A stretch of 64,000 nucleotides of DNA from Syntrophaceae bacterium UBA2210 (GTDB lineage Bacteria > Desulfobacterota > Syntrophia > Syntrophales > UBA2210), in assembly GCA_002327865.1 (NCBI GenBank), contig DCUQ01000009.1, positions 380,442 to 444,441 of the forward strand, read 5' to 3'. Under the pieces are notes generated by a model, which worked only from the letters and a program-made list of their open reading frames with translations, did not search any database and was not told the origin of the DNA. Each line of letters opens with the position of its first letter. The stretch's first letter is position 1. Of the stretch, positions 34,453-43,061 are shown in pieces. Position numbers and translations under genes: made by a program.

Positions 34453-35373
34453 ATGAAAAATGAACGATACAATCTTATTATTATATTGGGGCCCACCGCG
34501 TCCGGCAAGACGAGAATTGCCGCCAGGCTCGCCAGGGATATTGCCTCGGAAGTAATCTCCGCCGATTCGCGCCAGGTTTACAAGGGAATGGATCTGGGGA
34601 CGGGCAAGGATGTCGAAGAATTTCTGGTGGACGGCATCGAGGTCACCTGTCACCTGATAGATATTGTTGATACGGATCATGAATTTAACGTGTTCGAATA
34701 TCAAAAGGAATTTTACCGTTGTTTCTCGGATATTTCAGAGCGAGGCATGATCCCCGTACTGGTAGGCGGAACGGGGCTCTATCTGGAATCCGTCATCAGG
34801 AATTACCGCATGCACGCGGTCCCGGAAGATCCAGTCCTGCGAGAGAAACTTTGCGGCATGGATCTGGATGCGATGATGGAACATCTGCGCACCATCAAGC
34901 CGGAGGTGCACAATACGACGGATACATTGGACAGAGATCGCCTGGTTCGCGCCATCGAGATCGCGGAATACGCAAAAACTCATGAGTTTGCCGGGGAGCC
35001 CGGGCATCCGGTGATAAAGCCCTTTATTGTCGGTATTCGATGGGAAAGAAGCAAGCTGCGCGAAAAAATTACGACACGTCTCAGAAAGCGGATCGATGCG
35101 GGAATGATCGAGGAAGTTCAGGGATTGCACGATAAGGGCATCAGCTGGGAAAGGCTGGACGCTTTCGGGTTGGAATACCGCTACATAAACCGTTATCTCC
35201 GGGGAAAAATCGATTTCGATGAAATGTTCGAACAATTGAACACGCGGATACATCAATTCTCCAAGCGGCAGATGACATGGTTCAGACGTATGGAGAGAAA
35301 TGGGATAGTCATCCACTGGGTGAATAACGACGATTATGGCGCCGTCAAAAGATTGATCGAGGAGCAGGTCTGA
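34453..35373 (+). CDS. miaA: tRNA dimethylallyltransferase MiaA
   Basis: A 306-residue protein when started at the ATG at 34453; a TTG at 34438 adds five residues, and neither has a clear ribosome-binding site. P-loop GPTASGKTRIA, then ISADSRQVYKGMDLGTGK, LIDIVDTDHEFNV, VLVGGTGLYLES, and LDAFGLEYRYINRYLRG are all MiaA signatures. It adds a dimethylallyl group to N6 of A37 in tRNAs reading U-initial codons. The stop overlaps the start of the next gene by one base (TGATG), so the two are coupled. Confidence 0.95.
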   Translation: MKNERYNLIIILGPTASGKTRIAARLARDIASEVISADSRQVYKGMDLGTGKDVEEFLVDGIEVTCHLIDIVDTDHEFNVFEYQKEFYRCFSDISERGMIPVLVGGTGLYLESVIRNYRMHAVPEDPVLREKLCGMDLDAMMEHLRTIKPEVHNTTDTLDRDRLVRAIEIAEYAKTHEFAGEPGHPVIKPFIVGIRWERSKLREKITTRLRKRIDAGMIEEVQGLHDKGISWERLDAFGLEYRYINRYLRGKIDFDEMFEQLNTRIHQFSKRQMTWFRRMERNGIVIHWVNNDDYGAVKRLIEEQV

Positions 35374-36701
35374 TGACTGCACGGGGAGCGATTGAAAAAT
35401 ATCTGGAACATTATTCCGTCGGCGACAGATGGAAGATCGCAGTGGAATCTCTTGATGGTATCGATAACGTTGTGGTAATTCCCGCTCTCGCCGAATCGGA
35501 TCATATCTTCAAGACGCTTTCCAGTCTCTCGGAAAATCCGCCGTCCGAACTTTTCCGCACGCTGGTCGTCGTCGTAATAAACAATGGAAGCGCGGACATA
35601 GTATCACCGGATAATTTTGCCGACAACCAATACACGTTGAAAGTGTTGAGTAACCGGGAACCGTGGCCGGTCGTGTACGACGATGTGCGGCAAAACGGCC
35701 TGAGGGTCGCGTATGTGGACGCCTCCTCTCACGGATTGGAACTTCCGGATAAGACCGCCGGCGTGGGATACGCGAGAAAGATAGGAATGGATCTCGCTCT
35801 CGAGGTATTCGACTACGGGAAAGAGTGTCCCAAGCTGCTTTTCTGCCTGGATTCAGACACGCTGGTCGAACGGAATTATCTCGAGGCCGTCCGCGATTCA
35901 TTCGAAAAAGGAACGTTCGCCTCGTCCGTCATCGCATTCGCGCACCAGGATGCGGAATCTGTCGATGAACAGGCCGCGATCTGCTGTTACGAAATATTTC
36001 TCCGCTATTATGTTCTCGCACTGCGGTGGGCCGGATCGCCGTACGCCTTTCATTCCATAGGTTCTACCATGGCATGCACCGCCACGGCATACGCGGGCGT
36101 TAGAGGCATGAACAAAAGAAAGGCGGGAGAGGATTTCTATTTCCTTGACAAGCTCGCGAAGACCGGCAGGATGGGAAGAATAAATACAACCACTGTTTAT
36201 CCCGCTTCACGACGGTCCGCGCGGGTTCCGTTCGGAACAGGTAAACGAATCATCAGTTTTACCGAAAATCATGAAAAATATTACACTTTGTTCAATCTGG
36301 AAACCTTTTCGGTACTTAAAAAGTGGCTCGCATATATCACATCCGCTCCCGATACCGACCCGGAAATTGTTCTGGCACAGGCGAAAAGGATACATCCGTC
36401 TCTCGACATGTTTCTCCGTATGAATCATTTCGACCGGACGTGGAGCCGGCTAGTAGAGAACAGTGGCGATATCGTCCATCTCCGGGATCATGTTTCGCGC
36501 TGGTTCGACGGGTTCAAAACCTTCAAACTGATACGTTACTTGACGAACAACGGCCTGCCTCCGGCTTATATGTTTGATGCCCTGAAAGAAGTCATGGACA
36601 TGATGGGGAAAGAACTTCCTGTCCGGGTTGAACCCGGTTCCGTTCCCCCGATAAGAGATATGATGCATATACTTGACCGCCTCAGGGAAATTGACCGATA
36701 A
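35373..36701 (+). CDS. GT-A-fold glycosyltransferase, family 2-like
   Basis: A 442-residue protein. It opens with a GT-A-type nucleotide-sugar domain: VVVIPALAESDHIFKTLSSLSENP, VVVVINNGSADI, and the metal-binding LDSDTLVERNYLEAVRDSF (the DxD-like motif near residue 167). GEDFYFLDKLAKTG further on fits the catalytic acid loop of family 2. The remaining 180 residues are helical and not recognised. There is no membrane span. It is translationally coupled to miaA. It may make a compatible solute or a cell-wall glycan; the acceptor cannot be read from the sequence. Confidence 0.75.
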   Translation: MTARGAIEKYLEHYSVGDRWKIAVESLDGIDNVVVIPALAESDHIFKTLSSLSENPPSELFRTLVVVVINNGSADIVSPDNFADNQYTLKVLSNREPWPVVYDDVRQNGLRVAYVDASSHGLELPDKTAGVGYARKIGMDLALEVFDYGKECPKLLFCLDSDTLVERNYLEAVRDSFEKGTFASSVIAFAHQDAESVDEQAAICCYEIFLRYYVLALRWAGSPYAFHSIGSTMACTATAYAGVRGMNKRKAGEDFYFLDKLAKTGRMGRINTTTVYPASRRSARVPFGTGKRIISFTENHEKYYTLFNLETFSVLKKWLAYITSAPDTDPEIVLAQAKRIHPSLDMFLRMNHFDRTWSRLVENSGDIVHLRDHVSRWFDGFKTFKLIRYLTNNGLPPAYMFDALKEVMDMMGKELPVRVEPGSVPPIRDMMHILDRLREIDR

Positions 36702-36787
36702 GGATCCCGGGACACGGATTGTCCAGGGTAATGCGGGTTAAGATATATCCGTAAAGCAAACATTTATAACGGATTGAACGTGATCTT

Positions 36788-37948
36788 ATGATTCTCCACG
36801 TGGACATGGACGCATTCTACGCGTCCGTAGAAGAACTGGATAACCCGCGGTTGAAAGGCAGGTGTGTCATTGTCGGGGGACAATCCGGCCGCGGCGTTGT
36901 ATCCGCTGCCAATTATGAGGCCAGAAAGCACGGTGTACATTCTGCCATGCCTGTTTTTCAGGCACAGCAGAGATGCCCGGATGCGGTTTTTCTCAAACCC
37001 AGGATGTCCCGCTATAAAGAAATTTCAGATAAGATCATGTCCATACTCAGCGAATTCTCTCCACTTGTCGAACAGGTTTCGATCGACGAAGCCTATATCG
37101 ATATTACCGGTTGTGAAAGACTTTTGGGCCGGGTGGAGGAAATCGCCATCGGTATCAAAAAGAAGATAAGGCAAAAACTGGGCCTGGCCTGTTCTCTGGG
37201 CGCCGCGCCGAACAGATTTCTGGCAAAGATCGCGTCTGATATGAATAAACCCGATGGATTGAAAATCATCATGCCGGAGGATGTCGAACAGCTTATACGG
37301 TCGCTCCCTGTCCATAAAGTGCCGGGTGTAGGAAAGAATGCGCATGAGGCGTTAAGGCGTATGGGAGTCAAGACCCTCGGGGATGTCAAAAAATACCCCG
37401 AAAAAATACTGGTGAAGAAATTCGGGGCATTCGGCAACAGGCTGGCGAAGCTCGCCGCCGGTATCGACAGCTCGGTTGTGACCCCTGTTTCGGAAACGAA
37501 ATCGGTAAGTGCCGAAGAGACCCTTTCCGAAGATACCGACGATAAAGCCATACTCGGAAGATATATCCTTAAACAATCCGAGAAAATCTGCAGAACACTG
37601 AGAAAATCAGGGCTGAATGCCAGAACAGTCAGCATAAAAATAAAGCACTCCGATTTCAAACAGGTTACACGAAGCGTTACAATTCAGAAACCTACGCAAT
37701 CTTCCGAAGTAGTCATCGAGGAAGCCCTTCGGCTGCTTGAGCAATACAAGATGCCGGGCAGGGCGAGACTTGTCGGTGTCGGTGTGTCCAATCTTCTTTC
37801 CTGTGCGGTTCAGGTGCAGGCGGATATCTTTGAAAATGAAGATGAAAAAAGGTTTCACTGGAGGAAACTGGACAAGGCAGTCGATACGATAACGGATAAG
37901 TTCGGCCCCGACATTATCAAGCGCGCTACCCTGAAGGATCGGGAATGA
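36788..37948 (+). CDS. dinB: DNA polymerase IV
   Basis: A 386-residue Y-family polymerase. Catalytic acids are in HVDMDAFYASVEELD (residues 4-18) and SIDEAYIDITG near residue 100. Other markers are GRGVVSAANYEARKHGVHSAMP, CSLGAAPNRFLAKIASDMNKPDG, VPGVGKNAHEALRRMGVKTLGDV (the helix-hairpin-helix thumb) and a C-terminal little-finger domain. It copies past lesions and is often SOS-controlled, but no LexA box was identified here. A hairpin 20 bases after the stop may end its transcript. Confidence 0.96.
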   Translation: MILHVDMDAFYASVEELDNPRLKGRCVIVGGQSGRGVVSAANYEARKHGVHSAMPVFQAQQRCPDAVFLKPRMSRYKEISDKIMSILSEFSPLVEQVSIDEAYIDITGCERLLGRVEEIAIGIKKKIRQKLGLACSLGAAPNRFLAKIASDMNKPDGLKIIMPEDVEQLIRSLPVHKVPGVGKNAHEALRRMGVKTLGDVKKYPEKILVKKFGAFGNRLAKLAAGIDSSVVTPVSETKSVSAEETLSEDTDDKAILGRYILKQSEKICRTLRKSGLNARTVSIKIKHSDFKQVTRSVTIQKPTQSSEVVIEEALRLLEQYKMPGRARLVGVGVSNLLSCAVQVQADIFENEDEKRFHWRKLDKAVDTITDKFGPDIIKRATLKDRE

Positions 37949-37968
37949 ACATCCCGTAACATTCTGCT

Positions 37969-37988
37969 CCGGGTGCGCAAACACCCGG
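37969..37988 (+). terminator. Putative terminator of dinB
   Basis: CCGGGTG (37969-37975) pairs perfectly with CACCCGG (37982-37988) over a six-base loop. The following CGCTTCTTCCTGCTT is T/C-rich without a solid T-run, so termination may be partial. The next promoter begins 14 bases later. Confidence 0.5.
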
Positions 37989-38001
37989 CGCTTCTTCCTG
38001 C

Positions 38002-38030
38002 TTGACATGTAAACGCCTTGTTCTTATAGT
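38002..38030 (+). promoter_or_regulatory. Sigma-70-type promoter of the patatin gene
   Basis: A consensus -35 TTGACA (38002-38007) and TATAGT (38025-38030) are separated by 17 bases. The predicted start site is near 38037. This shows that the frame start at 38030 cannot be the true start, and supports 38060 as the patatin start. Confidence 0.7.
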
Positions 38031-38059
38031 TGGCCTATCCAAAAAGGAAGATAACAACA

Positions 38060-39136
38060 ATGCCGGGAAATCTTTCATTCCTCGCCGGGAAAAACGCGTT
38101 GTCGATGATCAGGGACGGCGGTCTCAACCCCGATCAGGTCAGTGTTGTTACCGGTGCGGCAGGCGGCCCTAAATGTCTTATTCTCAATCATCTGGACGGC
38201 GCCATATTCTCAACGTGGTTTGCGGACAGGGAAAAACCGCTGTTTCTCCTGGGTTCTTCCGCGGGAGCATGGAGATTCGCGGCCGTTTCTCAGAAAAAAC
38301 CGCTGGATGCCATCGACAGGTTTCGAACCACGTACGTACATCAGGACTATTCGCTTAAACCTTCGCGCGAAGAGATTACCAGTAAAAGCATCGATTTTCT
38401 AAACACCTTTCTCGGCGACACGGGAGCAAGCGAAATATTGAATCACCCGTGTTTCAGGCTTAATATGATGAGCGTCAGGTGCAGGGGTTGTACGGCAAGT
38501 GATGCGACGGGTGTACTGGTGACCGGGTTGATGCTTGCCGCTCTGTTCAATGCCGTCAGCAGAAGGTCCCTGCGGTTTTTCTTCGAGAGGACACTGCTGT
38601 ACGACGGGCGGGATATCCCTCCTTTCTTTGACATGAACGGTTTTCCAATCCAGCATGTACCTCTCACCGAAGAAAATTTCAAGCAGGCCCTGCTGGCATC
38701 AGGGTCCATTCCTCTGATCATGTCCCGTGTAACCGACGTGCCGGGAGCCCGGAACGGTTCCTACAGGGACGGAGGTGTTTTGGACTATCACATGGACATA
38801 CCGTTCGTGAAAGCCGGCGACGATATCATATTGTTTCCACACTATACGGATCGCATCGTTCCGGGGTGGTTCGACAAGCGGTTGCCGTGGAGAAAACCGT
38901 ATTTTTCGAATCTGGACAATCTGCTTCTCCTGCATCCTTCCGAAGCATTCGTAAAACGGCTCCCATATGGAAAGATTCCCGACCGGAGCGATTTTAAACG
39001 CTTCAACGGCAGAAGGTATGAGCGTATGAATTACTGGAACAAGGCCATTCAGGAAAGCAGGCGGCTGGGAGAGGAATTTCTCGAGGCCGTTAATACCGGG
39101 AAAATCCGCGAACGGGTCAGGCCTTTATCCTTGTGA
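38060..39136 (+). CDS. Patatin-like phospholipase
   Basis: A 358-residue protein starting at 38060, after AAGGAAG; it lies downstream of the promoter at 38002. The Ser-Asp dyad of patatins is present. The oxyanion loop is GAAGGPKC, the nucleophile elbow GSSAGAW (Ser near residue 68), and the Asp is in YRDGGVLDYH near residue 245. It probably cleaves fatty acyl groups from phospholipids or related lipids; many bacterial members are not characterised. There is no signal peptide, so it acts in the cytoplasm. The next gene is an aldehyde dehydrogenase, 83 bases away. Confidence 0.85.
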   Translation: MPGNLSFLAGKNALSMIRDGGLNPDQVSVVTGAAGGPKCLILNHLDGAIFSTWFADREKPLFLLGSSAGAWRFAAVSQKKPLDAIDRFRTTYVHQDYSLKPSREEITSKSIDFLNTFLGDTGASEILNHPCFRLNMMSVRCRGCTASDATGVLVTGLMLAALFNAVSRRSLRFFFERTLLYDGRDIPPFFDMNGFPIQHVPLTEENFKQALLASGSIPLIMSRVTDVPGARNGSYRDGGVLDYHMDIPFVKAGDDIILFPHYTDRIVPGWFDKRLPWRKPYFSNLDNLLLLHPSEAFVKRLPYGKIPDRSDFKRFNGRRYERMNYWNKAIQESRRLGEEFLEAVNTGKIRERVRPLSL

Positions 39137-39219
39137 GAAAGAGAAAAGTATTTCAAGATTTTGTCATGTCCTTTGCCTGTACAGTTTCCCTCCATGTCAA
39201 AATATGTTGAGGATGGACA

Positions 39220-40659
39220 ATGAATAAAGAATCGAACGACTCATCCGGCGGGAGAAGTAATCCGGCCATTGAAATTTTCAACCGGCAGAAGACGGCCTTT
39301 TTGAAAAAACCTTACCTGTCATTGAACGAACGCCTGGATGTGCTCCAGAGACTAGAGAAACTGATTGTGGACAATCAGGAGAAAATAACCGATGCGATAT
39401 CTGAGGACTTTGGCAACCGCTCGCACCAAGAGACCAGGATACTTGAGATTTTCCCCTCTGTTTCAGGCATACGTCACGCGCGGCGGAAACTGAAAAAATG
39501 GATGAAGACGCAGCGCAGGCATGTGGCAATGACATTCCCGGGAGCACGCAACCGGGTTATCCCGCAACCCAAAGGGGTGGTTGGGATCATTGTGCCCTGG
39601 AATTATCCTCTCTTCCTGGTGATCAGTCCACTGACGGGAGCACTGGCCGCCGGAAACCGCTGCATGATAAAGATGGCGTCGAATTCACAGAGGCTTTGCA
39701 CCCTGCTCCATCGTCTGTTTTCCGAAACGTTCGACGAGGACGTTGTCACGGTACTTCCGGGGGTATCCTACAACGATTTCACGCCTCTTCCCTTCGATCA
39801 TCTCATCTTTACGGGCTCACCTTCGTCCGGGCGAACCGTGATGGAAACCGCCGCGAAAAATCTGACACCCGTGACGCTGGAACTCGGAGGAAAATCCCCA
39901 GTCATATTGTGTGAAGATTTCGATATTAAAAAGGCGGCGGAGCGTATTTTGTTCGCGAAATTCATGAATGCCGGTCAGACCTGCATAGCGCCGGACTACC
40001 TGCTTGTCCCCGAACGGATGATGAATGATTTCGTTGAGGCCTCTAAAAATATTATGCCTGAACGTTACGGCATGCTCGGTTCTCCCGATTATACTTCGAT
40101 AATAGACGAGAAAGGTTACCGTCGCCTTATCGCAGTCCTGAATGACGCCGGTTTGAAAGGGGCCGAATTGATTAATTTAATCCCCGGCAGCGAATCGGAT
40201 GAAAAGTTCAGGAAAATCCGGCCCACCATGGTTCTCAATGTCAAGGAAGACATGGAATTGATGCAACGGGAGATCTTCGGTCCGATACTCCCGGTTAAGA
40301 CCTACAAGGACATCGACGAATGTGTCACATACATCAACGCACATGAAAGGCCGCTTGCTCTCTATATTTTCACGAATGACAAGATGGTTCAGAGAAGGAT
40401 TTTCATGAATACCATGTCGGGCGGTGTGTGCATAAACGATTGCACTATGCACATCGCACAGCACGATATGCCCTACGGTGGGACAGGTAACAGCGGTATG
40501 GGTCAGTATCACGGCTATGAAGGATTTCTGGAATTTTCCAAGCTGCGTCCGATATTCATCCAGGCCGGCAAACCATTGAGCGAATATTTTCTTTATCCCC
40601 CCTATGGCAGGATATTTGAGTTTATGTATAACATGCTGATCAAGATCAGGTGGTTTTAA
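39220..40659 (+). CDS. Aldehyde dehydrogenase, coniferyl-aldehyde-dehydrogenase-like
   Basis: A 479-residue ALDH of the class 3 / coniferyl aldehyde group. The NAD-binding IVPWNYPLFLVISPLTGALAAGNRCMIK, the Glu in VTLELGGKSPVIL and the catalytic Cys in MNAGQTCIAPDY (near residue 250) are all in place, as is EIFGPILPV. The hydrophobic C terminus (SEYFLYPPYGRIFEFMYNMLIKIRWF) resembles a membrane-touching tail of fatty aldehyde dehydrogenases. It would oxidise a long-chain or aromatic aldehyde to the acid. It may share work with the patatin upstream, but only its position suggests that. Confidence 0.9.
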   Translation: MNKESNDSSGGRSNPAIEIFNRQKTAFLKKPYLSLNERLDVLQRLEKLIVDNQEKITDAISEDFGNRSHQETRILEIFPSVSGIRHARRKLKKWMKTQRRHVAMTFPGARNRVIPQPKGVVGIIVPWNYPLFLVISPLTGALAAGNRCMIKMASNSQRLCTLLHRLFSETFDEDVVTVLPGVSYNDFTPLPFDHLIFTGSPSSGRTVMETAAKNLTPVTLELGGKSPVILCEDFDIKKAAERILFAKFMNAGQTCIAPDYLLVPERMMNDFVEASKNIMPERYGMLGSPDYTSIIDEKGYRRLIAVLNDAGLKGAELINLIPGSESDEKFRKIRPTMVLNVKEDMELMQREIFGPILPVKTYKDIDECVTYINAHERPLALYIFTNDKMVQRRIFMNTMSGGVCINDCTMHIAQHDMPYGGTGNSGMGQYHGYEGFLEFSKLRPIFIQAGKPLSEYFLYPPYGRIFEFMYNMLIKIRWF

Positions 40660-40692
40660 ACGGATAAAAAAACAGATACGGGCCGTAGACAG

Positions 40693-41505
40693 CTATCCCT
40701 CGGATAGATATTCCTTTATCTGCCCGGAGACACGATCGATGAGATCGCGGCATGAAGTGTTGTCTTTGCCGGAAAGAACGAACGGTATCACGTACACCGG
40801 AACGGTGAATACACTCTTCAGAAGATCGACAGTAGCATGTTTTCTCTTATCCACCTTATGCTGATCCGCGTAAGTGTCCTCCGCTTTTTCATTGGCCCCG
40901 AAATCATCGATTATCAGGACGCTGTCGATTGCGTTAAGATTCAGGACACTTTTAATCTTTTCCCAGAAACCGGGATCGGCCTTGTGAAAACCCATATCGG
41001 CGGAATTCGCAACGATAAATTTCCGGGATGACGTCGCACCCGGCGGACCCGTCAGCGATGTTGCGGCCGCACCCATTTCTTCCAAAAATCCGATAATATA
41101 ACCGGTGGCTTCGGCATAATGGTCGGTGGCGATCACCGTTATGACAGATGTATTTTTGTCCAGATCTTCAAGAGTGGTACGCCATAGACCGTTTATGCGG
41201 GAGAATGTAAGATAGCTGTCCACAAAACGCTCGGCACTCTGTCGTATGCGACCGTTCTGGACCGCGGGTGAGAACTTGTTTTTGACTTGCCGGGCAATCA
41301 CCTCAACGTAGCCGATCGATGTCGTGCTTCCCTCTTCCCAGGAAGGGTTGACGATTTCTTCCCAGAACACCTTCGTATCCGCTATGCCCAGTTCCGTAAG
41401 GCCGCTTCGTTTCAGTGTTTCCATCAGGCTGTCGTCTTCCCCGAACCGTACGGCATCCGTACTGAGAGTTCCCGAATAATCAAATATGACGAGTTTTTCA
41501 AACAT
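40693..41505 (-). CDS. HAD-superfamily hydrolase at the end of the thiamine operon
   Basis: A 270-residue HAD protein. Motif I is FDYSGTLS, with nucleophile Asp9 but Ser in place of the second Asp. Motif II is VIATDHYAEATG, the Lys is in GFHKADPGFWEKI, and motif IV is LIIDDFGANEKAEDTYAD. All core residues except the second Asp are kept, so a phosphatase or a related phospho-transfer activity is possible; the Ser change is unusual. It overlaps thiE by eight bases and is the last gene of the operon. The pathway lacks ThiL here, so thiamine-monophosphate phosphatase is a good guess. This is inference. Confidence 0.65.
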   Translation of the reverse strand: MFEKLVIFDYSGTLSTDAVRFGEDDSLMETLKRSGLTELGIADTKVFWEEIVNPSWEEGSTTSIGYVEVIARQVKNKFSPAVQNGRIRQSAERFVDSYLTFSRINGLWRTTLEDLDKNTSVITVIATDHYAEATGYIIGFLEEMGAAATSLTGPPGATSSRKFIVANSADMGFHKADPGFWEKIKSVLNLNAIDSVLIIDDFGANEKAEDTYADQHKVDKRKHATVDLLKSVFTVPVYVIPFVLSGKDNTSCRDLIDRVSGQIKEYLSEG

Positions 41506-42124
41506 GAGTTTTAATTATGTCAACCAGTTTCCTTGATTCGGCTTCGGGGTCGGGCGCGGCGCATACGGCTGAAACTACGGCTACGCAATCGGCGCCTGAC
41601 TTTACCACATCCGCGGCATTGGAGACGTTTATTCCCCCGATGGCAACAAGCGGGTGCCGTGAAAAGGCCTTGATCCTGGCCAGTCCGTCAAGCCCCCAGG
41701 CACCTTTTGTATCTGTCTTTGTCGGGGTCTCAAAAACAGGACTTACGCCGATATAATCACAGTCGAATCCCTCGGCCTCCTCGACATCCTCCCATGTCTC
41801 CACCGACAGGCCGATAACGGCACCCGGACCCATGAGAGACCGCGCCATCCGGTACGGCATATCGTTCTGTCCCACGTGTACACCTTCCGCTTTCACCGCG
41901 ATCGCCACATCGACACGATCGTTTATGATCAGAGGCACGTCGAAGGGTTTCAGAATATTTTTGATTCTCAGGGCTTCTTCGATGAAATCACGTGTCGATT
42001 GATCCTTTTCCCGTATCTGAACATAGCGGGCACCCCCCCTGACCGATCGCAGTATGACATCTTCAAGTGATCTTTCGCCGCACAACCCGCGATCGGTTAC
42101 CAGGTACAGACCCTTCATCTTCAT
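41498..42124 (-). CDS. thiE: Thiamine-phosphate synthase ThiE
   Basis: A 208-residue TIM-barrel enzyme joining HMP-diphosphate and thiazole phosphate to give thiamine phosphate. Motifs are VQIREKDQSTRDF (phosphate grip), GVHVGQNDMPYRMAR, DYIGVSPVFETPTKTDTKGAWGLDG, and VAIGGINVSNAADV. It overlaps thiM by four bases and the HAD gene by eight, so it is part of one transcript. The same operon carries a ThiN domain fused to ThiD with the same expected activity. Confidence 0.95.
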   Translation of the reverse strand: MKMKGLYLVTDRGLCGERSLEDVILRSVRGGARYVQIREKDQSTRDFIEEALRIKNILKPFDVPLIINDRVDVAIAVKAEGVHVGQNDMPYRMARSLMGPGAVIGLSVETWEDVEEAEGFDCDYIGVSPVFETPTKTDTKGAWGLDGLARIKAFSRHPLVAIGGINVSNAADVVKSGADCVAVVSAVCAAPDPEAESRKLVDIIKTHV

Positions 42125-42930
42125 TGGTTTTCTCCTATGTTAACGCGGCAGGTTATGTCGTCACGGGACAGGCAGAAAAGGGTGTCCAGAAAAACGATCT
42201 GCAGGCTGGAAGGCCCTTTGCAGTTCTCGGCGGCAATTTCTCCGGCAATTCCCATAACCGTCATGGCCTCAGCGGCCGCGACCGGAAAGGAGGGATTAAC
42301 GGCGGCAAAAGCGCCGCACAATGCGCTAGCCGTACAACCCATGCCGGTAACGCTCGCCATCATAGGATGCCCGTTCTCAACATATATCACCCTGTCGCCA
42401 TCCACGATATAATCCACCGCCCCGCTTATGCAGACGGTACTGCCTGTATTCCTGTTCAGCAGTTTCGCCGCTTCCAGCGCGGCATCCGAAGGATCGGAAC
42501 TGTCCACACCCTTCGTTTTAGCTTCTCCCGTTGCAAGGGCCATGATCTCGGAGGCGTTTCCACGGATAATAGCGGGAGTGCATACATCGAGCAGATCATG
42601 ACAGGTCTTCGTCCGGTAGGATGTGGCGCCGGCTCCCACCGGGTCCAGCACAACGGGTATGCCCAGTTTGTCGGCCTTCCCGGCGGCACACAGCATCGCC
42701 TTTACCCATCGCTCGCTCAACGTGCCGATATTGATAACCAGGGCGTGGGCGATACTCGTCATCTCTTCAACTTCCTCCACGGCATGCGCCATGACCGGAG
42801 AGGCACCTATCGCGAGAAGCGCGTTGGCTGTCGTGTTCATCACGACGTAATTGGTTATATTGTGGACCAGGGGAGACACTTTCCTGATCTTTTCAAGATC
42901 CAGCCAGATATCCCTCGCTCTAATCTTCAT
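42121..42930 (-). CDS. thiM: Hydroxyethylthiazole kinase
   Basis: A 269-residue ribokinase-fold enzyme starting at 42930 after AAAGGAT; a longer frame to 42981 is unlikely. It phosphorylates hydroxyethylthiazole for salvage. VHNITNYVVMNTTANALLAIGASPVMAHAVEE is the substrate motif, VVLDPVGAGATSYRT the middle motif and TGMGCTASALCGAF the ATP/anion hole. It lies between the binding-protein gene and thiE. De novo thiazole is provided by Thi4, so this is a salvage branch. Confidence 0.95.
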   Translation of the reverse strand: MKIRARDIWLDLEKIRKVSPLVHNITNYVVMNTTANALLAIGASPVMAHAVEEVEEMTSIAHALVINIGTLSERWVKAMLCAAGKADKLGIPVVLDPVGAGATSYRTKTCHDLLDVCTPAIIRGNASEIMALATGEAKTKGVDSSDPSDAALEAAKLLNRNTGSTVCISGAVDYIVDGDRVIYVENGHPMMASVTGMGCTASALCGAFAAVNPSFPVAAAEAMTVMGIAGEIAAENCKGPSSLQIVFLDTLFCLSRDDITCRVNIGENQ

Positions 42931-42997
42931 ATAAATCCTTTCATAATCAGTCAGGTTGTTCAGGCTATAGGCTGAAGGCATTCAGGTTACAAGTCTC

Positions 42998-43061
42998 GAC
43001 CCCTTGACCCCTTGACCCCTTGGCCCCTCGAATCCTCGAATCCTTTACCCCTTGAGTCCTT
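42998..43061. repeat. Tandem eight-base repeat between thiY and thiM
   Basis: Three exact copies of GACCCCTT (42998-43021) are followed by decayed copies (GGCCCCTC, GAATCCTC, GAATCCTT, TACCCCTT, GAGTCCTT) in the same eight-base register up to 43061. The last bases overlap the stop codon of the upstream thiY gene at 43060. Similar short CCCTTGA-type runs occur between genes in some related genomes, as far as I recall. It may be a slippage product; no function is seen. Confidence 0.7.

Noticed and set aside
42067-42975. 302-residue plus-strand open frame
   Set aside because: It runs almost wholly antisense to thiM, whose motifs and ribosome-binding site are clear. The protein is Arg/His/Gly-rich with no recognisable domain; a typical shadow frame.
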